64,000 bases of DNA from Microdochium bolleyi (taxonomy: Eukaryota; Ascomycota; Sordariomycetes; Xylariales; Microdochiaceae): positions 1 through 64,000 of the forward strand of contig KQ964285.1 of NCBI GenBank assembly GCA_001566295.1. Reading direction: 5' to 3'. Shown here piece after piece: positions 1 to 10,287 of the stretch. Numbering within the stretch: the stretch's first letter is position 1; each line of letters opens with the position of its first letter. The position numbers and the translations under genes were made by a program. Under the pieces are notes generated by a model that saw nothing but the letters and a program-made list of their open reading frames with translations, was not told the origin of the DNA and searched no databases.

Positions 1-90
1 CTAACCCTAACCCTAACCCTAACCCTAACCCTAACCCTAACCCTAACCCTAACCCTAACCCTAACCCTAACCCTAACCCTAACCCTAACC
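1..90. repeat. Telomere, 15 x CTAACC
   Basis: Fifteen perfect tandem copies of CTAACC (C-rich strand of TTAGGG) occupy the first 90 bases and then stop abruptly at 'caacctgatg'. The C-strand reads 5'->3' inward, as expected for a left chromosome end. This is the TTAGGG telomere of most filamentous fungi. Confidence 0.98.
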
Positions 91-98
91 CAACCTGA

Positions 99-163
99 TG
101 CTGCGGCCTTGTTTGTCCTGCCTTCCCAGTCCAAACAATCCCCTGTTGGTCCGCGCCGTCACA
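99..163 (+). repeat. Subtelomeric diverged repeat, copy 1
   Basis: This segment ('gcggccttgtttgtcc...cccctgttggtcc...cgtcacac') matches 492-562 in the same orientation with scattered substitutions and small indels. Shared blocks are gcggcc, cttgtttgt, ccaaaca, cccctgttggtc and cgtcaca. It is an ancient direct repeat next to the telomere. Confidence 0.65.
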
Positions 164-269
164 CTAACCCCCGACCGTTTTCCCATACAATAGTTAAGCT
201 CAATTGGGGTAACGTAGTTAACCTCTATAGCCCGTACCCGCCCCCCCTGCCGCCCCCCTGCCCCCGCCA

Positions 270-295
270 AACTTGACCTCCATCGAGGTCAAGTT
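270..295. repeat. Perfect 11-bp inverted repeat (hairpin)
   Basis: AACTTGACCTC (270-280) is followed by the 4-nt loop CATC and the exact reverse complement GAGGTCAAGTT (285-295). It lies in gene-free subtelomere downstream of a C-rich run. It could form a stem-loop or be a palindromic protein-binding site; nothing in the sequence decides between these. Confidence 0.8.
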
Positions 296-491
296 CCGCC
301 GCGAATAATAGTCAGGTCAAGGCCAGAGCCCTAACGGTCAGTGTCTGGGTTCTGACTATCATACTTAGCGTACCGACGGTCATATATGTCTGTATAACCG
401 GTAGTACCGTACCCGTGCCTTATCCTTATCGTGCTTATATAAGAAACCTATACCGACCCGCCGTATAACCTGCCCTTATACTTAGCCCGAT

Positions 492-562
492 CATGCGGCC
501 TGGCTTGTTTGTGCCTCTCTTGCCCAAACAGCCGTCCCCTGTTGGTCTGGTCGTCACAAGAC
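492..562 (+). repeat. Subtelomeric diverged repeat, copy 2
   Basis: This is the second copy of the repeat at 99-163, same strand. It shares gcggcc, cttgtttgt, ccaaaca, cccctgttggtc and cgtcaca blocks. The two copies lie about 390 bp apart and are separated by unrelated sequence. Confidence 0.65.
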
Positions 563-760
563 TATAAGCGACTGTTAAGCCTATAGCCGGCTCGCCGTCC
601 TTATTATTCCCCTATCCCTTAGGTTAGTTATATTACGCGTATATATATACTTATTTTATTAAACCCTATCGCTCTATAATCTAACACGTACGGCTAAGTT
701 AAAAGTTAGGGTCGGAGCCCGGGGGGGCCGGGCCGGGGATTAGCTACTAGTTTAATATAC

Positions 761-798
761 CGGGATACTATTAAGTTAGGGTAGCGGGATACTATTAA
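761..798 (+). repeat. Two copies of cgggatactattaa
   Basis: The 14-mer CGGGATACTATTAA occurs at 761-774 and again at 785-798, separated by gttagggtag, which itself contains a TTAGGG motif. It is a short direct repeat inside the subtelomeric TA-rich block. Confidence 0.75.
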
Positions 799-1773
799 TA
801 GCCCGTGCCTATACCCCCCTGTCCCACCAGGGAAAGCGCGAAGTAATAGTAATCCGGCCGGGAATAATGGTTAGGGCGTCGTATAGGTTCTTACCCGCAG
901 TAAAGTCGACGTCATTAATACGTATATCGCGCTCTTAGCTCGGGGTCGTACTTCCCCTAGACATACGATAACGTTAGGTACTAGCCAGCTATCTTGTCAA
1001 GGGTGGCGGATTCAAGCAGTCGGATGCCCCAGCCGCTCTCACTACCAGCGGTGCCTTGGAGTTACAGGAGCCGGATCTGGCCTTTGACAAGTCGCTTCTA
1101 GTAGATTGAGTTCTTGGCCGGCGACATGATGCGGGCATGCCTTGTGCTTGCAGTGCCAAAGGGTGAGTTCGCTGCCCGTCGGTACGTTAGAGATGAAGAA
1201 GAAGGGAGCCTGAGCAGCCTGGCGTGACCGCCGTTGATCTGGGCCCTGTGGTCAGCTGTCTGCGGCTGGGGCTCGGCTTCGTGCCTGCATGCCTGCGTAC
1301 TCCGGGCGCCTCGGGCAGGCGACGGACAAACCACGATCCATCACTTCTCATTCAGACGAGAGCAGATGCCTTGCACCGTGGCTGCCCTAGGGGACCACAA
1401 GCCTAACCAGGCATCTGTCACACATAGGCTTGGGTAACCTTGTCCTCGTCGCCGAAATAGCCACACCCACGCCCCTCAAAAACCGCAACGGCGGCTCCCA
1501 ACTCTTGTTTAAACATTAAGACAGCTGTACGGTCAATACTGCACACGTAGGATATATGGATCCCTAGAATTCAACTCAATTATAGGGCCGAACACGATAG
1601 TAACCGCGCCCCCAGCCATGGTATTCGACTGTGAAAAGGCATATGATTTACACGTGTTAATACGGCGAGCTTGACCTCTAAGACACCATCTAGTTATATC
1701 TAGGATTAGCCATACTCTGGCCCCTGGCTACAGTGCACCGCGCCGATAATACCACTAAAGCTAGTGCTTATTA

Positions 1774-4091
1774 CTACGACTGAAAAGAAGCGTCTGGCGA
1801 GGCATAGTTGATTAAGGGGAAGAGTGGAACTTCTAAGTCAAAGAAGTGGCCAGCCGAGAAATCAATAACCGTCCTGGCCGGGCTTTGCTGTGCTGCCTCT
1901 CCCGATGCCTCTCTTGCTGCCTCTCCCAGTTCGGTTCCATAGTCTTCATAGTGGTGAGACTGGCAAGAGACTTGAGCTGGAAAATTTACTAGAGTTGGCA
2001 ACATAAATTGCTCCTGAACTGAATTCAAGTCGGGAGCCGACGGTGTCAGTAGCTTAGCACTGGTCTCACTGGTCTCACTGGTCGGGAATGCCCAGTTGGT
2101 CTGCCTTAGAGACTCCGTGTAGGCCGCTGGACTACCTCCATTAAAGGCACGCGGCCTTTCGGTCGCGCGGAGGTCCCCAAAGATGCTCCGGAAGACACGT
2201 TCGTTCTCATGAAGCAGCCTGTCTTTCTTCCGCGTTGCATGGATAGTGACAGCTTCTTTGAGTTGCGTGCAGGTTCTGGCATATCGAACAGACTGGATGT
2301 TAAACTCCCCAAGATGTTCGAGTATCTTGATTGCGCGGTCAAGTGATGGATCCACGGGCCACTTACGAGGACCAAAGGTGTCCAGGTGAGCCAGGCCGAG
2401 GCAAAGCGCGGAAATGAAGACACTATTGACAACGAGGGGCTGTCGCTTGGGCGTGATGAGCCCAAATACATATTCGTAGGCAACATCGATGCCTTTGACG
2501 GCCGAGCTGACGCACGCATCGGCGTACATGGCAACATGCTGGGTGGAACGATCATCGGGGTTTGCCGCAGGCCTTTTCGCCGCCTGGCGCACCTGAAACG
2601 CCAGGAAGGGTCGTGTAAGAAGGACGATGGAGTAGTAATATGCCATGGTGACTATGCCACAGCCGTGAAACCGAGACAGACCAAAATTGCTGGAAGACGC
2701 AGCGGCGGCGTCAGCTTTGTCCAGATCGTCGAGTCCGTCCACCACAAGCATTCGCGGTAATTCCTGGGTCCACTGTCGATGCTGCTCGGAAATGCTGTCA
2801 GCTAAGTCGAGCCCAACAGCCTTCTTGGCGTAGACATCGACGAGTATGCGCTCAAAGACATTGCAAATTCTAAACATGGCCGAAAAGACCTGCTCAGACA
2901 CACCGGGACGCTGGCCATCCTGCAAGGGCTCGATTGGAAGCCATGCGATGTTGGAAACGGACTCCGAAGTAGCAGGTGGCCTTCCCAGAGAGGCCGCCAG
3001 AAACAGGTCGCAGACGCGTAGTGATTTCCAGGCTCGCTCACGAGCCAGCCCTATCTCATGATCAAAGGCCTCATTGGTCTCGTGTATGTGGATGCCTAGG
3101 GTGTACGCAGCCCTGACTGCCACGCCAAGGTTAACAAAAGCGGCATTATGCTGACACGCTGCCATCATGTAGTAGGTCATAAGCATGACCGCCTGGACGG
3201 TGGCCAGGCTGGGGTCGTTCATGAGATTGAACATGACCAACTGGCGACCATAGGCGAAGCACTGCTCCGCCAGATCTTCGTCCACAGAACTTTGTGCCCT
3301 CCCCTGAGCGCCAATAGCGAGCGCGAGGTACACGACTGCAGAGCTAGACGTGGACCGGCGCAAGGACTGCTGGTTGCAATCTTCCAACTGATCCGCCAGC
3401 CAGGGCGGGTCAAATAGGTCCAAGATGCCGCTGACAGCTAGGAAGAACTGGCTGGCGAGGCAATGCGAGAGCCCGAGGTCCAGAAACGGTTCTCGCGCCA
3501 GCTCGAAGCGGGTTTTCGGCGGGCTCTCATGCATCGGATCTCGGGCAGACTCATTAGTGAAAGCACAGGGTCCCACGGCGACTCGCAGCGCACTCCGCAC
3601 TGTCTCTAGCAGAGACAAGGACGCGGACTCGCCCACGTAGACTGCGGCGATCGTTAGCAAAGCTACGGGTAGGGGAAGCTACGAAACGTACTGTATTTTC
3701 CGGTGCTGTCTTGACGCATCGGCGAGCCGTGTGACGACGTGGATCCAGTAGACACGGCAACCTCCACCGCGTCCACCGTGTCCACCTGCTCGGAGGACAG
3801 CACCGTCGTGTTCCCCTCGGCCAGGTGGACCCGGGCCTCGCTATCACGGCCGGGTAGCAGCGCCAGCTGCGGCATTCGCCCATAGCGGCAGGTCCCGCCA
3901 CTACGGGCCTCGCACTGATCGCACGGCAGAGCGCCGTTGCACTTGGCCTTGCGTCTCTTGCAGCTCTCGCATGCGCGGGCGACGCGGCGCCGGAATCGCG
4001 GGTCGACCTTTGTGCGCCCCATCACCGTCGAACTCGAGCAACTACACGGATCTGGCGGCCCTGCAAAAGAGGAGGACAACTCATGGCCCAT
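1774..4091 (-). CDS. Zn2Cys6 fungal-type transcription factor
   Basis: A nuclear DNA-binding regulator. Two exons, 3692-4091 and 1774-3641, joined across a 50-nt intron (3642-3691) with donor GTACGT, branch point GCTAAC and acceptor CGCAG; the product is 755 aa. The N-terminal binuclear cluster has Cys41, 44, 51, 57, 60 and 68 (C-x2-C-x6-C-x5-C-x2-C-x7-C). The middle part (from about residue 175) looks like the fungal transcription factor regulatory domain (Fungal_trans): helical, with 'LATVQAVMLMTYY', 'NLGVAVRAAYTLGIHI' and 'ERAWKSLRVCDLFLAASLGRPP'. Met24 is an alternative start. It is the gene closest to the telomere and is transcribed in the same direction as the monooxygenase gene next to it, so it may regulate the neighbouring metabolic genes; that is inference. 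Targets are unknown. Confidence 0.9.
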
Positions 4092-5454
4092 GTAGAGCTT
4101 TCCGTGTAGAGCTTTCCGAGATTAAGGTGCGTCGGTAAAGGCCAGGGTGCGACTTGCAGGATCAACTTTGGCGACTTGCCTATCCGATTTCGATGCCGGC
4201 AGTAGGGGTCCTTGGTATTGCCGGTGCATCGCGGGGAAGAGGAAGTGGTTGCGGGGTTGCGGGGTTGCGGGGTAGAAGACACGGGGCCCCAGTCGTTCAT
4301 GCCTCGGTCCAAGGTCCAGAGCGGATCCGGTGCGCTACCCGGTGCGCTACCCGGAGGCTGCGGTAAGGGGGCGGACACAGCCCTGTCCTCGATTAGATTA
4401 TGGACGCACCACAAAGCTTCGTCGATACAGTCGCACCCAGGCCGTCTGGGCGGGATCGATTGTGTATATTGGCGGCGGGAGCACCATCAAGCGGGGCAAG
4501 GCCATGCCTGTACGCACCGCCCGCCCTGCCGCCCATCTGGCGTGCCGACCACGTATGCCGGCTTTGAGATGATGTTCAGTTCCGGCGAGTCGCGCGACTG
4601 GCTCAAGATGATGCCCAGCGACGCCAGCATTGTCTCCGCAACCTTCATCTATGATGTGGACCTCACCATGTCTGCTGCCCCAAACATAGGTGTGCAAAGG
4701 GTCGTCAATGCCATTGGCCTATTCACAGAACAAGCAGTCAGTGAAAGCGCAATACGCGCAGAACACCAACTCCGTCACTTCTCTGCTCGCTCTGGAGCTG
4801 CTCTGCCCCCGCTGGCATCCCCCCTTCTGACGTCAATGCACGCTTGGACGCATTGCAGGCATAGCTCTACACCACAAACTGTGCCATACGCTGGGTAGAA
4901 ACTTCACCTTGTCACACGCTAAGATACACATAACCGTCCTTCTCTCACACACGGCCCGGCCCACAACGGCCCTTACATCCCCGGCGTGCTGAGAAGCTGG
5001 CAAGAGTGCTCCTCGGGGGCATGAGGGACGCTATCCATGGACTGGAACCTTGCTGAAATGTGGTCAAAGAGCGACGACAGTCACTAGCTTCAAGGAGAAC
5101 CTTGACACAGTCGCTGTCATAGCAGTTAGGAACCATGACTGCACAGGAGCGCATTCTCACGCTTCGACGCGAGGATGAATTTTGGGTTTCTGAAGATGTA
5201 GCTTACGCTGTGCCACTAGTCACCTAGTCGCAGCAGGCTCTTATAATTTCCTTGACATCCTCCTTGTCCTGTCATATTCTAAAGCCTTTGATCAAGTTCA
5301 TGCCACCTTTATTCAGTCAAAGTTCTGACCTGGCCTCAACCAACAGTCCGCCTTTCTATCCAAAGTGTACGAAAGACTAGACTCTTTCTACCTCGGGTCC
5401 GTCCGCACGGGGTGCATTTCCGACCAAGAAATTTGTTGCCTTGTGGTGCCTAGT
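4092..5454. other. Intergenic; two short tandem repeats
   Basis: About 1.36 kb upstream of the regulator and downstream of the monooxygenase. It contains three 8-nt copies of ggttgcgg at 4247-4270 and two 12-nt copies of cggtgcgctacc at 4328-4351. The longest open frame (4212-4898, +) has no recognisable domain and spans the repeats, so I do not call it a gene. Confidence 0.6.
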
Positions 5455-7506
5455 CTAGTGAGAAAAGGGCAGCTGCTTGAACTGGAGAGTCTCCTCTGGA
5501 AGTGGTTCTGCCGGGATATCGATCTGTCCTGGCTGTACATAATACGCCAGCTCGCCAGCTCTGGGATCAACCTGCGCAGCGGACCACCCATCCCCCAACC
5601 ATGCCAGGCGATTTTGCGCGACCCCTCCGGATCCACCCTCGCCGTTGTAATCATAGTCGAAGTCTTCCCAGCGTGGCGACCTCAGAGTCTCCATAGCATG
5701 CAGCGCACTGCCCGGCCACACCCCCGTGATGCGAGTGCCCCTGCCGCCGTTGCTCTTGTACCAGCTGCTGCAGTTTTCTGTGTACACCGTGTCCTTGAAA
5801 TACTCGTCGATGATTTGTGAGAAGTCCTTCACCCTCGCGGGCTTTGGCTCCATGGCCGATATGTTCTCCTTCTGAAGCTTGCGAATACACTTGATAATGT
5901 AGTCGCCTGCCCTCTCAATGATGGTAGTCAACGGCCCCGTTCCGATGGCGCCATTGGGCCCAAGCATCATAAAGTAGTTCGGAAACCCGTCGGTAGCAAG
6001 AGAGAGGTAGGTCTCTGGATAGGGCTCAAACTTTTGCTGCATCGTCTGCCCGTTCCTCCCCACTACAGGGAAAGGGGGCGGCGCAGAAGCCTGGAATCCG
6101 GTTGCGCAGACCAAGACGTCCAGCTTCTTCTCTTCCCCATTGGACAGAACCAAGCCCGTGCTTGTCGCCCTTGAGATGGGCGTGTTGATGAAGTCGACAT
6201 TTTCCTCCGCGAGCGCCTCGAGATAACCTGGGCCCGGAGTGAGCCTTCGGCAGGCAACGCTGAAGTTTGGTAGCAGCGATTCAAGAATGTGCGGTTTGTT
6301 TGCTAGCTTTTCGCGCATCAAAGCGGAGAAGTCTTCCCGCGCACTCTTTTGCATTGGCGATCCCTTGAGCGTTACTGCGTGAACCGAGTTTCCGTCCCTC
6401 TCGATCATCGTCCTGAACTTCAAGTAATGATCGGGATCCTGAGCTAACTGTTCTCTCTGTTTGGGAGTGACTGTGCTAGCAGGTTAGTCTTTTTCTTATT
6501 TTCTCCTTCCCGCCTGACTTGCACACCGTTTGACTTACAATCCGTCTTCTCCATCCCTAAGGTCTTCATTACAGAGTCTCCGAATGGCCTCGAGATCCAG
6601 GTTTTGCTTCTGATGAAGCATTTGAGCTGCGTCCCGGGCAGCTTTTGCAACGCTGGGATGATCTGGATCGCACTGCTGCCCCCACCTATAACCCCCACAG
6701 TGGAATCCCTCAAGTCGATACTAGAAGGAAAAAGTTGGCATTCTGTGTATGCTTGAACAGAGCTGTCACATACCTGTCGTCCCACGCCGCTGAGTGTATG
6801 ACGGGAATCTTCATATCGCGGACTCCTGGTATATCTGGCCAGGACATCTCGTTCAGCGTTCCTCGGGCATTGATGACGACGTCGGCTTCATCTTTGATGA
6901 TTTCCCCTGTTCGCAGGTTCTCGGTCGTGACATGCCTAGCATGCTGTTTAATTCTGTTGTTCTCGCGGAGGTGCAAGGATATTACATACCATTGACAGCT
7001 GCTGGCGTCCCAATCTGCGCCAATCACTTTGTGCGAGGTCTTGATAAACCGGTTAACGGAGTACCTCTGCACTACAGACTCGAGATATTGCCGAATCTCT
7101 CGTGCAGGGGCATAGAACCTGCTCCAATGAGGATTGGGTGCAAAGGTGTACTGATATGAATGGGCTGCGGCCGGCTCGGGTCAGTACACTATACAAGGCT
7201 CCTGCAGACGATCGCAAACTCACCTGGAATATCACAGGCGCAGCCTGGGTATCTATTCTCGAACCATGTTCCCCCAATGCCTTCGTTCTTCTCGTAGATC
7301 TTGAGAGTAACGTTGCGCAATCGCTCCGGTATACGCACGCCACAGTAAATCCCAGAAAAACCTGCACCGATGATAATCACCTTCATCGGTCGGAAGTTCT
7401 CAACGACTCGTGGCTTTGACTGGGTATTGGTCGCAGGTCCTGGTGACTCGCTTACTGGGTTCGCTGGTTCACCCTGAACAGCATGGATCTTCGAGTTCGC
7501 GAACAT
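5455..7506 (-). CDS. FAD-dependent Baeyer-Villiger-type monooxygenase
   Basis: A class B flavoprotein monooxygenase (NADPH, FAD, O2), probably acting on a ketone or other small lipophilic substrate. Five exons: 7224-7506, 6990-7164, 6774-6935, 6539-6720 and 5455-6470, coding 605 aa, the usual family length. Visible motifs are the FAD Rossmann site IIIGAGFSG (about residues 44-52), the family signature GGTWFENRYPG (78-88), the second nucleotide-binding site GVIGGGSSAIQ and the late motif DVLVCATGFQ. The fingerprint region reads IPVIHSAAWDD, so the usual Gly before the HxxxW part is not obvious. All four junctions keep frame. The intron at 6936-6989 is 54 nt with no in-frame stop, so retention would insert 18 residues rather than truncate the protein. 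With the neighbouring P450, MFS and nitrilase genes it suggests a subtelomeric catabolic or secondary-metabolite group. The substrate is not deducible. Confidence 0.92.
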
Positions 7507-8394
7507 GTCTGAAACCTGAGAGGGAGCCTGCGCTGAGATAGTAGTCGCTGTTCGATTTTTTTGCCTCGATTTGATTGTGATAATTGGAATTTGTAGCAGA
7601 TGATCATACTTTAGGTGCAGGCAGGTACAGAATTTTCGTGTGCTTATATTCGCTCTTAAGTAATCGCGCCAGCAGGTGGCGCAGGTCGAGATCCGTCGAC
7701 CCCTAACACCATTTTAGCTATGCGGACCCTATCCGGTCATGGCCGGATGGGGGACTTACTGGAGGCTGATCGTTGTCTCTTAGAAATGTTGGGGTAACAT
7801 CCGGGCGGTCTTTAAGCATTCTCCGGCAACACGGTATTTGGGATCGGCAAGTGACAAACGACGCAACTGCTTTTCCCCTTACTCCCGCTCCGTAATTAAA
7901 CTTCGCTGCCCAAAAAAGCTCGACCAAGCCAGGGCCGACGTCCAGAAGGACTTCGCGAATGATAACCCGGATAAGCCCAAGACATTTGCCCAGCGCTCCC
8001 AGCAGAATGCTCCCGAATTCATCATTGCCTATTAATACTAGTCAGCAGGCCTTGCAGAAGTATCAGTGTTTGAGCGGTTAACTGATTGAGACAGGATGTG
8101 CAGGATTGGAGCAACCACGAGCCTCAGATGGAGACGATCGGCGACCCGGGGTCTGCACTGGTGCCCAAAGGCAACAGGCAGCACAGGGACAAAACGACAT
8201 TCCCGGGAACCCGCCTCAGCTGCTATCCGGGGCGGCCGACGTGTGAGGAATGCTGAAGGCTAGCAATTAATGAGTGAACTATGTCGGCATCAGGGCACCA
8301 ACGGTCCCGGATCCCCCGGCCACCTCCAACGTAGCCCAGTGCTTGATCCAGGGCCACTCGGCCCAGCTGAACGGCTGGATCGTAAGCCTGCCAT
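7507..8394. other. Intergenic between monooxygenase and P450 relic
   Basis: This is the 5' side of both flanking genes, which are divergent. An A/T-rich part (about 7550-7650) lies close to the monooxygenase start and probably holds its promoter. No operator or further gene is recognisable. The missing membrane anchor of the P450 would be expected near 8270-8394, but only broken frames are present. Confidence 0.5.
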
Positions 8395-9867
8395 ATGCTC
8401 TACCGGTCGCAGTTCCACAGCCTATCAAAGATTCCCGGACCCAGGTTGCCAGCTGCGACTTCCCTCTAGATCCGCTGGCAAAGATGGCATGGACGGCTGC
8501 CCTTCGAAGCCGACAAGCTCCTGTCACTATACGGACCGGTGGTGAGGATCGCGCCAAATCTCGTTCTCGTCAACGACGTGCAATCTGTACAGAGCCTCTT
8601 CGCGCAACAAGATCTTGATACGGCACCCACGGCCATCCGGGCGCTGCGCATCGGCGGCCACGACTGGACCGTCACATACCCACAGAACCCGGTTGCGCGC
8701 TCGCGTCGCCGTCCCGTCATGGTTGCCACAACGAACAAGGCAATGCGTTATTGGCAGTCAACCTTCGACAAGAAACATTTCGCAAATGGTTCATGATTTG
8801 GGTGCCACTCGGGGTCGCAGTTCGGAAGACATTGTCTATCACCTGCGCGTCACCGCACTTTTGAACTCGCAGGCTGTCATGGCCAGTCCCCAGGCAAATC
8901 TTGAACCGGGGGATCTCCCTCATGTTGTCGGCGAGTACAACTTCCTCGTTGTGTGGCGGTTATGCCTTCCAGAATGGCTTTTCTACTGGTTGAAGTGGAG
9001 CCCCTTCCGCCACGCTAAATTCCGGGTGCAGTCTAGCGACCGCTTGTTCCGTCTTGTTAAAGAAATCGTTGATGAAGCGGCAAACTGGGCAGAAGACGAC
9101 GCCATCTCCACGGTCCATGAGCTGCTTGCAAAGAGCATGAAGGCCGGACGATTTGAAGATGACCCAACCGAAATCAGCGCCGAGATGGCCGGTCAGATTC
9201 TCGCCGCCATCACCACGTCATCGGCGCTCGCATTTATCTTCTATTGTCTCGCCCGAGAGCCCAACTTGGTCGACGCCTTGTACGACGAACTACAGTCTGC
9301 CGAAGGCTTGAAGGACCTTGAAGGCCTTCAGCTCCTCAATGCCTGCATCACGGAGGGTCTGCGATTCCGCCCACCAGTAGCCCTCACGGGCAGCCGTGTA
9401 GTGCCTCCTGGAGGCCTATCAATCATGGGCTACTTCGTGCCCGCCGGGACAGTGGTAACGACACAGTCGCTCTCACTGAGCCGACAGGGGCGGGATTTGT
9501 TCCCGAACTATGACGAGTACGACCCGGCACGCTGGCTCGAAGACGACAAGCTGATTTCTGAGCGGCGCCGCTGCCTTGCCCCCTTCGGGATGGCGCCCGG
9601 CGCTGCCCCGGCGGCAACATGGCCACCTTCCAGATGCGCATGATCCTGGCAGCAGTGGTCTGGGAATTTCACCTGTCAGTTGCACCCGAGACCACACCGT
9701 TGTCCATGACGCCATATGAGGCCACCGGGTTCCGTTCTCGACTGGATGCATGCCGCGTTGTTTTCACTCCACGAGATCTGCAGCCCCAGCCCGGGCCGAG
9801 AGGGTGTGAGTGCGGGACCGTCTGCGATTGTGTTGAATGTTTGTGTGTCCATTACGACGAGCACTAG
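8395..9867 (+). pseudogene. Cytochrome P450 pseudogene
   Basis: Remnant of a fungal microsomal P450 monooxygenase. The proline-rich hinge 'SKIPGPRLPAATSL' and 'YGPVVRIAPNLVLVND' are in one frame, interrupted by TAG at 8467-8469. The frame shifts near 8785-8795. It then reads through a long, well conserved part that includes the I-helix region (9190-9250), 'ITEGLRFRPPVALTGSRVVP' and 'YDPARWLEDD'. A second shift near 9595 lies inside the heme loop: 'APFGM' continues in one frame, while the Cys-ligand side and the L-helix 'NMATFQMRMILAAVVWEF' lie in the next frame, as if one G were missing. No N-terminal transmembrane anchor is visible. Three separate lesions argue for a real pseudogene rather than one sequencing error. 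It probably once worked beside the monooxygenase. Confidence 0.85.
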
Positions 9868-10287
9868 GTTACGATGAGTAGGTCCACAATGTTGGGATTC
9901 GTCTGTCAGACTGGTTAGGTATAAACATTAGCCTGAATACGAAGGCACTTTTAGTAAACTAGACGGCACAGAAGATGATAGCATCGTAACACGACAGCCA
10001 TACACACAGAAGTACAAGAAGCACCTACCATAGCCAGACCAAAGACCTCGCCAGACTTTGCGTTCAAGACGTCGTTTGTGTACGCAATAATGCCGGTGCA
10101 ACCTGCACTAACCCTAGGTTAATAATTTTCGTAATTGTAGAAAATAGTATATATTCTACTATATTATGTAAGCAGCTACGTAGTAGCTCTTATAGATGTG
10201 CGGTAGAATAACGAACCTAATAAGTGGGGCGTTCCACTAGTAGTGATATTCATTCCATTCCACTCATACCACGGGGCACCATCGACC
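9868..10287. other. Intergenic with MFS gene fragment and A/T-rich block
   Basis: It holds the decayed MFS fragment (9918-10120, listed separately) followed by an A/T-rich block with short inverted repeats: GTAGAA...TTCTAC near 10137-10160 and AGCTAC-gta-GTAGCT near 10174-10190. The remainder, up to the regulator start codon at 10288, is its likely promoter. Confidence 0.6.
9918..10120 (-). pseudogene. MFS transporter 3'-end fragment (partial duplication)
   Basis: About 200 bp closely matching 13230-13433, the end of exon 1, the intron and the first bases of exon 2 of the complete MFS gene. On the minus strand it still reads 'YTNDV' and 'NAKSGEVFGLAM' up to an intron donor (GTAGGT here, GTAAGT in the full gene). 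Most differences are transitions in both directions, with a few transversions and indels. It loses similarity at a telomere-like 'actaaccctagg' and runs into A/T-rich DNA. The rest of the gene is absent here, so it is a relic of a duplicated or second MFS gene. Confidence 0.85.

Larger units (their letters stand above)
91..1773. other. Gene-free subtelomere
   Basis: About 1.7 kb with no convincing gene. The part up to about 1000 alternates C-rich runs with TA-rich blocks (for example around 640-680) and contains the diverged direct repeats, the hairpin and the short repeats listed separately. TTAGG-type motifs occur near 708, 776 and 872, in the opposite orientation to the terminal repeats. 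The TA-rich blocks would fit repeat-induced point mutation, but no index was computed. The stretch from about 1000 to 1773 holds only short unsupported open frames. Confidence 0.7.

Noticed and set aside
4212..4898. 228-codon plus-strand frame
   Set aside because: No domain, spans short tandem repeats and has no neighbouring splice logic; most likely non-coding.
10137..10190. Short inverted repeats in the A/T-rich block, considered as transposon termini
   Set aside because: Arms of only 6 bp, no target duplication and no internal coding; chance palindromes in A/T-rich DNA are sufficient.
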